Positions 32,245 through 40,909 of a stretch of 64,000 nt of DNA are shown piece after piece (position 1 is the first letter of the stretch; every line of letters starts with the position of its first letter). The notes under the pieces were generated by a model. The model was not told the DNA's origin, made no database searches, and was given only the letters and a program-made list of their open reading frames with translations. Source of the DNA: Starkeya sp. ORNL1 (lineage in GTDB: Bacteria; Pseudomonadota; Alphaproteobacteria; Rhizobiales; Xanthobacteraceae); the NCBI RefSeq assembly GCF_012971745.1, contig NZ_CP048834.1:2046001-2110000 (forward strand), in the 5' to 3' direction. The position numbers and the translations under genes were made by a program.

Positions 32245-32685
32245 ATGATGGATGCGCCAAGCCGAGCCAAGGTGGTGAAGAGCGACGCCGAGTGGCGCGC
32301 GATCCTTACCCCGGAACAGTATCAGGTTACCCGACACCACGCTACTGAATGTGCATTCACCGGTCCGCACCTTTCCCAAAAGGAAGCTGGAACCTACAGT
32401 TGCGTGTGCTGCGGCAGCCCGCTGTTCCGCTCCGACGCCAAGTTCGAATCCGGCACCGGCTGGCCGAGCTTCTTCCGCCCGGTCGATGCCGGCGCGGTGA
32501 CCGAGATCGAGGATCGCTCCTACGGCATGCGCCGCGTCGAGGTGCTGTGCGCGACCTGCGACGCCCATCTCGGCCATGTCTTCCCCGATGGTCCGCGTCC
32601 CACCGGGCAGCGCTATTGCATGAACGGCATCGCCATGAGCTTCACCCCGGACAGCGCAGCCGATGGGGCATCGCGTGAGCGCTGA
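32245..32685 (+). CDS. msrB: Peptide-methionine (R)-S-oxide reductase MsrB
   Basis: A 146-residue enzyme from the ATG at 32245 with AAGAGGA upstream. Zinc-binding pairs are CVCC ([14 protein letters not shown]) and CATC ([18 protein letters not shown]). The substrate motif is [11 protein letters not shown] and the catalytic cysteine is in [11 protein letters not shown]. It reduces methionine-R-sulfoxide in proteins using thioredoxin. It overlaps the start of ptrB by 23 bp and is probably cotranscribed with it. Confidence 0.94.
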   Translation: MMDAPSRAKVVKSDAEWRAILTPEQYQVTRHHATECAFTGPHLSQKEAGTYSCVCCGSPLFRSDAKFESGTGWPSFFRPVDAGAVTEIEDRSYGMRRVEVLCATCDAHLGHVFPDGPRPTGQRYCMNGIAMSFTPDSAADGASRER

Positions 32686-34789
32686 GCCGGCTGACCTGAC
32701 AATACCCTCGCCGCCGCAGCCGCTGGTCCGCAGCTTCCACGGCGAGACGCTGGTCGACCCCTATGCCTGGCTGCGCGCCGAGAACTGGCGCGAAGTCATG
32801 CGCGACCCCGGTGTGCTCGATCCCGCCATCCGCGGCTTTCTCGACACGGAGAATGCCGCTGCGGAAGGCTGGTTCGCCCCGCTGACGGAGCTCAAGCGCA
32901 CGCTGGTCGCCGAGATGCGCGGGCGCATCAAGGAGGACGATTCCACCGTCCCGGCACCGGATGGGCCGTTCGCCTATTACACACGCTACCGCGAAGGCGG
33001 CCAGCATCCGCTGATCTGCCGCCAGCCGGTGGACGATTCCAGCGCCGACACCGTGCTGCTCGATGGCGACGCGCTCGCCGAGGGCAAGGCGTTCTTCCAG
33101 TTCGGCGACGCCTCCCATGCGCCGGACCATGCACGCCTCGCCTGGAGCGCCGACGAGGCCGGCTCGGAATATTTCACGCTGCGGGTGCGCGATCTAGCCA
33201 CCGGACGCGATCTGCCGGACCTCGTCTCCGAGACCACCGGCGATATCCTGTGGGGCGCGGATTCGCGCCATCTCTATTATGTGCGCCGCGACGCCGAGCA
33301 TCGGCCGAGCTTCGTCTATCGCCATGTGGTCGGCACCGACCCGTCTTTGGACGTGCTGATCTATGAGGAGCCGGACAAGGGATTCTTCGTCTCGCTCGGG
33401 CGCACCCAGTCCGGCCGCTTCGGCCTGATCTCCTGCGGCGACCACGACACCAGCGAAGTGTACCTGATTGATCTCGCCGATCCGGCGAGCGCGCCGCTGC
33501 TCGTCGAGCCGCGCAGCGCCGGGCTGCGCTATGGCGTCGAGCACCATCCGCGCCTTGAGGGCGTGGAAAGCCTGATCATCGAGACCAATGCCGACGGCGC
33601 CGAAGACTTCAAGATCGTTGCCGCCCCGCTCAGCGCGCCGGGTCGGGCGAACTGGCGCGAGATCGTGCCGCACCGCCAGGGCCGGCTGATCCTCGCCGTC
33701 ACCGCGCTGCGCGACTATCTGTTGCGGCTGGAGCGCGAGGATGGCCTGCCGCGCATCGTGGTGCGCACGCTCGTCGACGGCGCCGAGCATGCCATCGCCT
33801 TTGCCGAGGAAGCCTATTCGCTCGGTTTCGATCCCGGCTATGGATTCGACAAGACGCTGATCCGCTTCAACTACTCCTCCATGACCACGCCGTCCGAAGT
33901 GTGGGACTACGACCTTGCGACCGGCAACCGCGTGCTGCGCAAGCGCCAGGAAGTGCCCTCCGGCCATGATCCCGCGCGCTATGTCACCCGCCGCGTGCTG
34001 GCCCCTGCCCCGGACGGCGAACTGGTGCCGGTGTCGCTGCTGTTCGCCAAGGATACGCCGCTCGACGGGTCCGCGCCCTGCCTGCTCTATGGCTATGGCG
34101 CCTACGGCATCTCGATCCCGGCTGGGTTCTCCACCTCGCGGCTGTCACTGGTCGATCGTGGCTTCGTCTATGCCATCGCCCATATACGTGGCGGCACCGA
34201 GAAAGGCTGGCGCTGGTATCGCGAGGGCAAGCTCGCCGACAAGATGAATACCTTCACCGACTTCATTGCCGCCGGCGAACACCTGGTGCGCGAGGGGCTG
34301 GTCGCGCCGGACCGCATCGTCGCCCATGGCGGCTCGGCCGGCGGCATGCTGATGGGCGCAGTGGCGAACCTGAAGCCGGAACTGCTCGCCGGCATCGTCG
34401 CTGAGGTGCCGTTCGTCGACGTGCTCAACACCATGCTCGACGACACGCTGCCGCTGACCCCGCCGGAATGGCCGGAATGGGGCAATCCGATCGCCGACCG
34501 CGAGGCGTTCGAGCGCATCCGCTCGTATTCGCCCTACGACAATGTGGCGGCGAAGGATTATCCGGCGATCTTCGCGTTGGCCGGCCTCACCGACCCGCGC
34601 GTGACCTATTGGGAGCCGGCAAAATGGGTGGCGCGGCTGCGTGAACTGAAGACCGACGCCCGCCCGCTGATCCTCAAGACAAACATGGAAGCCGGCCACG
34701 GTGGCGCCGCCGGCCGCTTCGACCGGCTTGAGGAGACGGCGCTGGTGCAGGCGTTCGCACTGGCGGTGGCGGGGCGCACTCAGTCTTAA
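32663..34789 (+). CDS. ptrB: Oligopeptidase B (prolyl oligopeptidase family S9A)
   Basis: A 708-residue cytosolic serine peptidase. An N-terminal beta-propeller (about residues 60-420) precedes the alpha/beta-hydrolase domain, where the nucleophile is in [14 protein letters not shown] and the catalytic histidine in [12 protein letters not shown]. The [13 protein letters not shown] and [17 protein letters not shown] segments are typical of oligopeptidase B, which cleaves short peptides after basic residues. The ATG at 32663 lies within msrB; a GTG at 32675 is the alternative start. Confidence 0.92.
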   Translation: MGHRVSAEPADLTIPSPPQPLVRSFHGETLVDPYAWLRAENWREVMRDPGVLDPAIRGFLDTENAAAEGWFAPLTELKRTLVAEMRGRIKEDDSTVPAPDGPFAYYTRYREGGQHPLICRQPVDDSSADTVLLDGDALAEGKAFFQFGDASHAPDHARLAWSADEAGSEYFTLRVRDLATGRDLPDLVSETTGDILWGADSRHLYYVRRDAEHRPSFVYRHVVGTDPSLDVLIYEEPDKGFFVSLGRTQSGRFGLISCGDHDTSEVYLIDLADPASAPLLVEPRSAGLRYGVEHHPRLEGVESLIIETNADGAEDFKIVAAPLSAPGRANWREIVPHRQGRLILAVTALRDYLLRLEREDGLPRIVVRTLVDGAEHAIAFAEEAYSLGFDPGYGFDKTLIRFNYSSMTTPSEVWDYDLATGNRVLRKRQEVPSGHDPARYVTRRVLAPAPDGELVPVSLLFAKDTPLDGSAPCLLYGYGAYGISIPAGFSTSRLSLVDRGFVYAIAHIRGGTEKGWRWYREGKLADKMNTFTDFIAAGEHLVREGLVAPDRIVAHGGSAGGMLMGAVANLKPELLAGIVAEVPFVDVLNTMLDDTLPLTPPEWPEWGNPIADREAFERIRSYSPYDNVAAKDYPAIFALAGLTDPRVTYWEPAKWVARLRELKTDARPLILKTNMEAGHGGAAGRFDRLEETALVQAFALAVAGRTQS

Positions 34790-34806
34790 GCGTGGCATTG
34801 CTTGAG

Positions 34807-34905
34807 CATCCTTCGAGGCCGCCTGTGGCGGCACCTCAGGATGAGGTTGTTCTTTTAGATGAACCTCATCCTGAGGTGCCCGGCAAAGCCGGGCCTCGAA
34901 GGATG
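34807..34905. repeat. Dispersed palindromic repeat, family A, copy 10
   Basis: Canonical order; left inner stem CCGCCTGTGGCGG, right inner stem CCCGGCAAAGCCGGG. It lies between the convergent ptrB and proline-rich membrane protein genes. Confidence 0.9.
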
Positions 34906-34921
34906 TTCAAACCGATGAACC

Positions 34922-36124
34922 TCACGCCCCGCCCTGTGACGAGGTGGCGGCGACGTGCTCGCGCAGTTCCTGCAGCGAGCCGAAGCGCAGCACGCCGTCG
35001 GGCAGCTCGGCCTCGATCGAGCCGTCGGAATAGAGCGTATAGGCCATGCCGCCGATGAAGCCGGATTTCAGCACGGTCGGCTGACGCGGCTCCGGCGTGA
35101 TCGTCGGGGCGGCGGCAGGCGCCGCAGGCTGCCCCGGCCTCAGGAAAGGCGGGGGTAGGCCCGGCCCGGATTCCTCCTCGCCGGCCGTGGGGCGTATCAC
35201 GGGCTCGCGCACGGTCGGCTCGCGCGGTGCGGGTTCGCGAACGCTCGGCTCGCGCAGCACCGGCTCGCGCACGGTCGGCGCCGGCTCCTCCAGTTCGCGG
35301 CGCGGGATGATCGGCTCGAAGCCCAGATCGTCGCTCTCACGCTCCGGCAGGTCGAAATTGAACGGCCCGGACTTTACCACGCTGGGGAAATCGTCCTCGC
35401 GCGGCTCATCACGATAGCCACCGCGGGCCAGCCGCGGATCGGCCGGCTCGTCGCCCTCGTCGAGCTGGAAGTTGCGCGTCGCCACCGGCGGCGGCGGCGG
35501 CACCGGCTCGCGGTTGCGGCGGAACCAGGACGGCAGGCCATGCTCGCGCGGCTGCTCGCTTGCCGGCGCCGGTGTGGGCTCAGGCTCGGGAAACGGCTCG
35601 GAGATGTCCGGCTCCAGCGAGACCGGCGCGGGCCGCGGTTGCGGCGGCGGCACGTAAGGCGCAGCGGTCGCGGGCGCAGCGCTCGGCATCGGCGTGGGCG
35701 CGACCCTCTGCGGCGCGGCCTTCGGCGGCGCGACCGGCGCGGCGGGGATCGGAGCGGCGGGGATCGGGCGCGGCGGCGGGGCGTGATGCACCGGTTCGTG
35801 ATGCACCGCCTCGTGGCGCTTCAATACGTCGAGCGGAGCCGGCAGCGGTGCATGGTGGGCATGCGCGGTCTCGGCAGCGTGACCTTCGGCATCCTCCTCG
35901 GCCTCGTACGGCAGCATCACGCCATCGAGCTTCTCGGATATTTGCAGCAGCAGCCGATAGATGAAGCCGAGCGCGAGGATGACCAGCCCGCCGACCAGCG
36001 CAATGCCGCCCACAGTCGCCATCGCGTTGCCGAAGGTCGATTGATAGATCACCAGACCGTTCGTCGTGAGCACGATACCGATCGCGGCCAACGCCACGCC
36101 GATTCCGATGATAAAAGCACTCAT
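34922..36124 (-). CDS. Proline-rich membrane protein with conserved C-terminal domain
   Basis: A 400-residue protein from the ATG at 36124 (MSAFIIGIGVALAAIGIVLT). Two membrane helices lie at about residues 2-25 and 33-60. A coiled segment, a His/Pro/Ala-rich linker and acidic stretches follow. Around residues 285-315 a short unit xREP is repeated six times or more (TVREPVLREPSVREPAPREP). The C-terminus (about 360-395, LKSGFIGGMAYTLYSDGSIE) is a compact domain I have seen in other Hyphomicrobiales hypotheticals. Function unknown; the layout suggests a membrane scaffold. Confidence 0.72.
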   Translation of the reverse strand: MSAFIIGIGVALAAIGIVLTTNGLVIYQSTFGNAMATVGGIALVGGLVILALGFIYRLLLQISEKLDGVMLPYEAEEDAEGHAAETAHAHHAPLPAPLDVLKRHEAVHHEPVHHAPPPRPIPAAPIPAAPVAPPKAAPQRVAPTPMPSAAPATAAPYVPPPQPRPAPVSLEPDISEPFPEPEPTPAPASEQPREHGLPSWFRRNREPVPPPPPVATRNFQLDEGDEPADPRLARGGYRDEPREDDFPSVVKSGPFNFDLPERESDDLGFEPIIPRRELEEPAPTVREPVLREPSVREPAPREPTVREPVIRPTAGEEESGPGLPPPFLRPGQPAAPAAAPTITPEPRQPTVLKSGFIGGMAYTLYSDGSIEAELPDGVLRFGSLQELREHVAATSSQGGA

Positions 36125-36337
36125 GCCTGACCCCGTTGGACCGATTCCTTCCCGGTCCTTCACCGACAAGAGCTTACGGGCACTCGGCGTTTCTTGAAAG
36201 CACCGCGCAACAAACCGTCAACAATACCGGGGCCGGTAGCGGGTTGCGGAAGGGCATCCGCATCAGGATACCAGAGCATTGTGCTGTTTGTGCAACAACG
36301 AATGCCCGCAGCGTGGGGTTGTGGTGCCCGGCTTCCG

Positions 36338-36461
36338 CATCCTTCGAGGCCCGGCTGTGCCGGGCACCCCCACAGTTGGCCATTGGCCAACTGCCAGGAA
36401 TGACGTTGCTAGTTTGAGGCACGTCATCCCGAGGTGCGAGCGCAGCGAGCCTGGAAGGATG
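36338..36461. repeat. Dispersed palindromic repeat, family A, copy 11, interrupted
   Basis: The left half is broken after CCGGGCACC: instead of TCAGGATGA there is a perfect 21-bp palindrome (arms CAGTTGGCCA and TGGCCAACTG around one T, 36373-36393) and then CCAGGAATGACG. The right half is intact apart from CATCCCGAGG for CATCCTGAGG and CTGGAAGGATG for CTCGAAGGATG. Confidence 0.75.
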
Positions 36462-36650
36462 CTGAAGCAGAGCATCGCCGGCGGAGACGGGCCAATTGCC
36501 GCAAATCATGTCCTGAACGAGGCTTTTGGTTGTTCACGGCGCCAAGCCGACCTATCTAGTGGCGACCGTGCTTCCATCGTGACCGGCAGCGAGCCTGCGG
36601 GTGCGGTGCGAGGCGGCGTGCTCAGGATTCCCAATTGCGGAGACAGCAAC

Positions 36651-37247
36651 ATGTCGTTCACGCTTCCCGATCTGCCCTATTCCTATGACGCCCTCGCGCC
36701 GTACATGTCGCGCGAGACGCTGGAATACCATCACGACAAGCACCACCTCGCTTATGTGAACAACGGCAACAACCTGCTGAAGGGCACCGAATTCGAGGGC
36801 AAGTCCCTCGAGGAGATCGTGAAGGGCTCGTTCGGTAAGAATGCCGGCCTCTTCAACAATGCCGGCCAGCACTATAACCACCTGCACTTCTGGAACTGGA
36901 TGAAGCCGAATGGCGGCGGCGCCATTCCCGGCGAGCTCGAGAAGAAGATCATCGAGGACATCGGCTCGGTGGAGAAGTTCAAGGAAGACTTCATCCAGGC
37001 CGGCGTCACCCAGTTCGGCTCCGGCTGGGCCTGGCTGGCGGTGAAGGACGGCAAGCTGGTCGTCGCCAAGAGCCCGAACGGCGAAAGCCCGCTGGTCACC
37101 GGCGCCACCCCGATCCTCGGCGTCGATGTGTGGGAGCACTCCTACTACATCGACTATCGCAACCGCCGCCCGGACTATCTCAAGGCGTTCGTCGAGAACC
37201 TGGTGAACTGGGACTACGTCGCCGAGCTGTATTCCAAGGCGGTCTGA
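36651..37247 (+). CDS. sodB: Superoxide dismutase (Fe/Mn family)
   Basis: A 198-residue superoxide dismutase. The metal ligands are His27 (LEYHHDKHH), His74 (GQHYNHLHFW), and the Asp and His of DVWEHSYYIDYRN. It has no signal peptide and is cytosolic, converting superoxide to peroxide and oxygen. Metal preference is not decided here: GGGAIPGELEK-type loops occur in iron and cambialistic enzymes. The ATG at 36651 has no strong ribosome-binding site in front. It ends in a strong terminator. MSFTLPDLPYSYDALAPYMS is the common alphaproteobacterial N-terminus. Confidence 0.94.
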   Translation: MSFTLPDLPYSYDALAPYMSRETLEYHHDKHHLAYVNNGNNLLKGTEFEGKSLEEIVKGSFGKNAGLFNNAGQHYNHLHFWNWMKPNGGGAIPGELEKKIIEDIGSVEKFKEDFIQAGVTQFGSGWAWLAVKDGKLVVAKSPNGESPLVTGATPILGVDVWEHSYYIDYRNRRPDYLKAFVENLVNWDYVAELYSKAV

Positions 37248-37270
37248 GCACGCCTTTCCTGGATGACGAG

Positions 37271-37302
37271 ACGGCCGGGCTTTTGCCCGGCCGTTTTCGT
37301 TT
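37271..37302 (+). terminator. Rho-independent terminator of sodB
   Basis: ACGGCCGGGC-TTTT-GCCCGGCCGT forms a perfect 10-bp stem with a 4-base loop, followed by TTTCGTTT, 23 bp after the sodB stop codon. Confidence 0.9.
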
Positions 37303-37318
37303 CGTGGCTCTGCGTGAG

Positions 37319-37416
37319 CATCCTTCGAGGCTCGCTACACTCGCACCTCAGGATGAGGTGGCTATGTAACGGGACCTCATCCTGAGGTGCCCGGCAAAGC
37401 CGGGCCTCGAAGGATG
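37319..37416. repeat. Dispersed palindromic repeat, family A, copy 12
   Basis: Canonical order; left inner stem GCTCGCTACACTCGC is imperfect, right inner stem CCCGGCAAAGCCGGG. It lies just beyond the sodB terminator. Confidence 0.9.
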
Positions 37417-37455
37417 CCCGCACAGTGCGCCGCCTGCCCGCGCGGCCCAGCCCCC

Positions 37456-38439
37456 TCAAATCCATCGCACCCATTTGAACAGCACGGTGAGCACGACGCC
37501 GAGCGAGACCGCAAACACCGTCACCGTCCAGAAGCCGCTCGGATCCTCGGCGCCGGGGATGCCGCCGACATTCATGCCGAGCAGGCCGGTGAGCAGCGTC
37601 AACGGTGCGAACACCACGGTGACCACGGCGAGGATCAGCATCGAGCGGTTCATCTGCTCGGCGCGGCGTTCCACCATCTGGTCATAGATCACCGCGGCGC
37701 GGTCGCGCACCGAATCCAGCTCCTCGGCGAAGCGCGTCACCCGGTCCGCCGCCTCGCGCAGCCGATGGCGGTCGCGCTCGGCGAGCCAGGCGGCGTCCTC
37801 CAGCGAGAAATGGTTCAGCGCCTCGCGCTGCGGGCTGATATAGCGCCGCAGGATAATGGCGACGCGCCGCACCTCGGAGACCTTCGGGCTGAGATTGGCG
37901 AGCGTGGCGCGCCACACCATGTCCTCCAGCTCGTCGGCCTCCTCGGACAGCGCATTGATGACGGTGTCCATGCGCTCGACCAGGCGCATCGAGATGTCGG
38001 CGATGAATTCGCCGGGCGTGCGCGGCGCCCTCCCCCGCGCCATCGCGTCCTCGAAATCGGCGATGGCGGAGAGCTGGCGCTTGCGTACCGAAATGATGCG
38101 GTTCGGCTCCACCCAGATGCGGATCGAATGCATCTCGTCGGGCAGCGAATAGGGCATCAGATTGATGCCGCGCAGATTGAGGAAGGCGCCGGCCTCGAAC
38201 AGCGCGCAGCGCGGGCGGGTCTCCTCGGCCATCAGCGATTCGACGATGGAGGTATCCACCCCGCTCTCGCCGGCGAGCCAGGGCTGCTGGCGGTTCTCGA
38301 ACAGTTGGAGATGCACCCAGATGAAGCCGGGGCCGACCGGGGCCGGCCGCCGGATCTCGTCCCAGCCGAGGCGCCGCGCGCCGCCCTCGCCGTCGAACGC
38401 CCATGCGGTGACAAGTCCCTCGGAATCATAGTCGGCCAC
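37456..38439 (-). CDS. zntB: CorA/ZntB-type zinc transporter
   Basis: A 327-residue protein with a large soluble N-terminal domain (about 1-260) and two C-terminal membrane helices. The signature GMN is in LLTGLLGMNVGGIPGAED, where the VGGIP extension is typical of ZntB rather than of CorA (GMNF/YGMN). Conserved upstream segments are GINLMPYSLPDEMHSIRIWV and RRYISPQREALNHF. ZntB forms pentamers in the inner membrane and transports zinc. The gene stands alone between a family A repeat and the small secreted-protein gene. Confidence 0.9.
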   Translation of the reverse strand: MADYDSEGLVTAWAFDGEGGARRLGWDEIRRPAPVGPGFIWVHLQLFENRQQPWLAGESGVDTSIVESLMAEETRPRCALFEAGAFLNLRGINLMPYSLPDEMHSIRIWVEPNRIISVRKRQLSAIADFEDAMARGRAPRTPGEFIADISMRLVERMDTVINALSEEADELEDMVWRATLANLSPKVSEVRRVAIILRRYISPQREALNHFSLEDAAWLAERDRHRLREAADRVTRFAEELDSVRDRAAVIYDQMVERRAEQMNRSMLILAVVTVVFAPLTLLTGLLGMNVGGIPGAEDPSGFWTVTVFAVSLGVVLTVLFKWVRWI

Positions 38440-38622
38440 GCGTCACTCTCCGGTCCGGTTCGGCCATGAATGCCCGATGAATGTAAGAAATGGAATGCGT
38501 TCAGGACTATGAACCTTTCGCAACACCCGGTTCAGTTTTGGTTCGATCGCTCGCGCTTAACTTCGCGTCATCAACGGTCCTTGACCGATTGCGATTCGAA
38601 AATTGATCCAGGGGATCTCGCC

Positions 38623-38913
38623 ATGAGCAGCTTTGCTTCCCGCTTCTCCACCCGCACCAAGGTCGTTGCGCTGGCCGTTGCCGGCCTCACCTTGGCCGCG
38701 GTGCCGGCCGCTGCCGGCGGCTATCACTATTATCATGGCGGCTATGGCTATGGCGGCGCGGTCGCCGCCGGCGTGGTGGGTGGGCTGGTGCTGGGCGGCC
38801 TCGCCGCCTCGGCCGCCCCGCGCTATTACGAGCCGGAGTGCTGGATCGAGCGCCAGCAGCGCATCAACAAATACGGCAAGGTCTATTTCCGCGACATCCG
38901 CGTCTGCCGCTGA
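38623..38913 (+). CDS. Small secreted glycine-rich protein
   Basis: A 96-residue protein from the ATG at 38623, with AGGGG about 9 bases upstream. The signal peptide (about residues 1-31) ends AAVPAAAGG. A YHYYHGGYGYGG stretch and a glycine-zipper segment (AAGVVGGLVLGGLAASAAP) come next. The C-terminus contains CWIERQQRINKYGKVYF and a second cysteine in DIRVCR, probably a disulfide pair. Short periplasmic proteins of this kind are common in Hyphomicrobiales; function unknown. Confidence 0.72.
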   Translation: MSSFASRFSTRTKVVALAVAGLTLAAVPAAAGGYHYYHGGYGYGGAVAAGVVGGLVLGGLAASAAPRYYEPECWIERQQRINKYGKVYFRDIRVCR

Positions 38914-38927
38914 TCGAAGTTCGGTTG

Positions 38928-38976
38928 GAGCATGATATTGACCGAAAACCGCTTCACACTTCTCGGCATCATGCTC
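38928..38976. repeat. Short palindromic repeat, GAGCATGAT type
   Basis: GAGCATGAT (38928-38936) and ATCATGCTC (38968-38976) are inverted copies around GACCGAAAACCGCTTCACAC, the core of a small element found across Hyphomicrobiales genomes. A diverged copy in the opposite orientation is at 62207-62254. Confidence 0.75.
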
Positions 38977-39113
38977 TGACGCTTCGCTTCCCGGCTGAAT
39001 GTCCGGAAGGGAGCGCCGTCAGCCGACCCCGGCTTTCCTTTCCCGACATTCCGAGCGGAACGGTTTCAACCGTTCCGCTCGTGGCGTTTTACCCCGGCAG
39101 CATCGTCATCCCG

Positions 39114-39210
39114 GCCGGAGCCCGCAGGGCGGAGAGCCGGGATCGCAAGAAGGTGTTGCACGGGACTTCACGCGATCCCGGCTCTACGCTTCGCTACGGC
39201 CGGGATGACG
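39114..39210. repeat. Dispersed palindromic repeat, family B, copy 5
   Basis: CGTCATCCCGGCCGGAGCCC ... GCCGGGATCG, spacer AAGAAGGTGTTGCACGGGAC, CGATCCCGGCTCTACGCTTC ... GGCCGGGATGACG. The spacer is nearly identical to that of copy 1 at 7040. Confidence 0.88.
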
Positions 39211-39236
39211 GCCTTACGAAAGGGCTGAAGGGGAAA

Positions 39237-39791
39237 TCACCCCTCCGCAGGCAGCGGCGTGACCTTCTCGATGCCGCTCTGGTCGAGCGCCGCCAGCGCC
39301 TGCCGTATCGGCACGCCGCCGACCACGAGGTCGGGCGCGATCTCCACCAGCGGCACCAAAGCGAAAGCCCGCTCCATCATGCGCGGATGCGGGATTTCGA
39401 GGTCCGACTCGGCGATCGTCTCCTCGCCATAGAGCAATATGTCGATATCGATGGTGCGCGGCCCGAACCGTACCTCGCGGGTGCGGTCACGCCCGAAGGC
39501 ATGCTCGACGCCGAGCAGCATGTTGAGCAACTCGCGCGCCGAGAGCTCGGTCTCCACCGCCACCACAAGATTGAGATACGGCCCCTGCGGCACCGGCCCC
39601 CAGGGTGGCGTCTCGTAGAGCGAGGAGCGGGCGACGATCTTCAGCCCGATGCGTGCGATGAGCCCCACGGCTTTCGCCATGGTGCCGGCGCGATCGCCGA
39701 GATTCGAGCCGAGGCACAGATAGGCGATGCGCTTCTCGACGTGGCGCGGCCGGCGGATGAAGAATTCGGGCGTCTCATTTTTACGCGGCAC
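39237..39791 (-). CDS. folK: 2-amino-4-hydroxy-6-hydroxymethyldihydropteridine pyrophosphokinase
   Basis: A 184-residue HPPK enzyme. The conserved N-terminal motif is IAYLCLGSNLGDRAG, the substrate segment is ETPPWGPVPQGPYLNLVVAV, and the catalytic/Mg region is RFGPRTIDIDILLYG then LEIPHPRMMERAFALVPL. It transfers pyrophosphate from ATP to the pterin in folate synthesis; its product is used by FolP, encoded just upstream. The start (GTG at 39791) overlaps folP by 11 bp. A charged N-terminal extension of about 18 residues precedes the usual start, so initiation could be further in. Confidence 0.93.
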   Translation of the reverse strand: MPRKNETPEFFIRRPRHVEKRIAYLCLGSNLGDRAGTMAKAVGLIARIGLKIVARSSLYETPPWGPVPQGPYLNLVVAVETELSARELLNMLLGVEHAFGRDRTREVRFGPRTIDIDILLYGEETIAESDLEIPHPRMMERAFALVPLVEIAPDLVVGGVPIRQALAALDQSGIEKVTPLPAEG

Positions 39792-40626
39792 GCAGTATGG
39801 CCTCCGTCACCCGGGCGGCCTGCACATGGGCCGCCACGTCGTGAACGCGGATGATGGCGCAGCCCGCCGCGATGCCCAGCACATTGGAGGCGATGGTGCC
39901 GGGCAGGCGCTCCTTCGGCTCGGTGGCGATCACCTTGCCGATCAGCGACTTGCGCGAGGTGCCGAGCAGCAGCGGAAAGCCGAGCCGGCCGATCTCGCGC
40001 AGGCCCGCCAGCGCCGCCAGGTTCTGCTCGAAGGTCTTGCCGAAGCCGATGCCGGGATCGAGCACGATGCGGTCGGGGCGGATGCCGGCTTTCGCCGCGC
40101 GCTCCAGCGAGTGCTCGAAGAAGCCGATGATGTCGGCGACGATGTCGACCGCACCGTCGACCACGGTGCGATTGTGCATGATGATGACACCGGCATCGTG
40201 GGCGGCCGCGACATGCGCCATATCCGGATCGCCCAGCAAGCCCCAGATATCGTTGAGGATCGCCGCGCCGCGGCTGAGCGCGGCTTCCGCCACCTTGGCC
40301 TTCTGGGTATCGATCGAGACCGGCACCGCGATCTCGGCCGCCAGCGCCTCCAGCACCGGCAGCACCCGCGCCATCTCCTCCTCGGGCGAGACCGGGGTGT
40401 GGCCGGGCCTGGTCGATTCGCCGCCGACATCGATGATATCAGCGCCCTCGTCGACCATGCGCCGGGCGTTGGCCAGCGCATCGTGCAGCGCCACCGAGCG
40501 GCCGCCGTCGGAGAATGAGTCCGGCGTCACATTGAGGATACCCATGATCAGCGTCTGGCTCTCATAGGAGAGCGCGCGGCCGCGGGCATCGAATATGCGG
40601 GTCGTCGGCTTTGGCACGGCAGGCAT
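39781..40626 (-). CDS. folP: Dihydropteroate synthase
   Basis: A 281-residue TIM-barrel enzyme from the ATG at 40626. Signatures are MGILNVTPDSFSDGGR and IDVGGESTRPGHTPVSPEEE, with VLDPGIGFGKTFEQN and GTSRKSLIG later in the barrel. It condenses the pterin pyrophosphate with p-aminobenzoate and is the sulfonamide target. It is followed by folK with an 11-bp overlap. The dihydroneopterin aldolase gene folB, often found between these two, is absent here. Confidence 0.94.
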   Translation of the reverse strand: MPAVPKPTTRIFDARGRALSYESQTLIMGILNVTPDSFSDGGRSVALHDALANARRMVDEGADIIDVGGESTRPGHTPVSPEEEMARVLPVLEALAAEIAVPVSIDTQKAKVAEAALSRGAAILNDIWGLLGDPDMAHVAAAHDAGVIIMHNRTVVDGAVDIVADIIGFFEHSLERAAKAGIRPDRIVLDPGIGFGKTFEQNLAALAGLREIGRLGFPLLLGTSRKSLIGKVIATEPKERLPGTIASNVLGIAAGCAIIRVHDVAAHVQAARVTEAILRAA

Positions 40627-40719
40627 GGCAATCCCTGAAGAGTTTGCATTGAAATCGCGCGCATTGGCGGGGAAGGCAAGTGCGCGGTTGGTCGGGGGTG
40701 TGGCGGCGCTCTGTTTCAA

Positions 40720-40820
40720 CATCCTTCGAGGCCCGGCTTTGCCGGGCACCTCAGGATGACGTCGCGTTTAAGAGAACCACGACATCCTGAGGTGCGAGCG
40801 TGAGCGAGCCTCGAAGGATG
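40720..40820. repeat. Dispersed palindromic repeat, family A, copy 13
   Basis: Canonical order; left inner stem CCCGGCTTTGCCGGG, right inner stem GCGAGCGTGAGCGAGC. It lies between the divergent folP and HerA-like genes, so both promoters must lie near it. Confidence 0.88.
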
Positions 40821-40909
40821 TTGAAACCGAGCGCCCTCACCGCCGCTTGCGAAACCCTCCCCGCCTGCGCTCTATAGACAGGCGGGTTGGGGCCAAGCAG
40901 GAGAATCGC

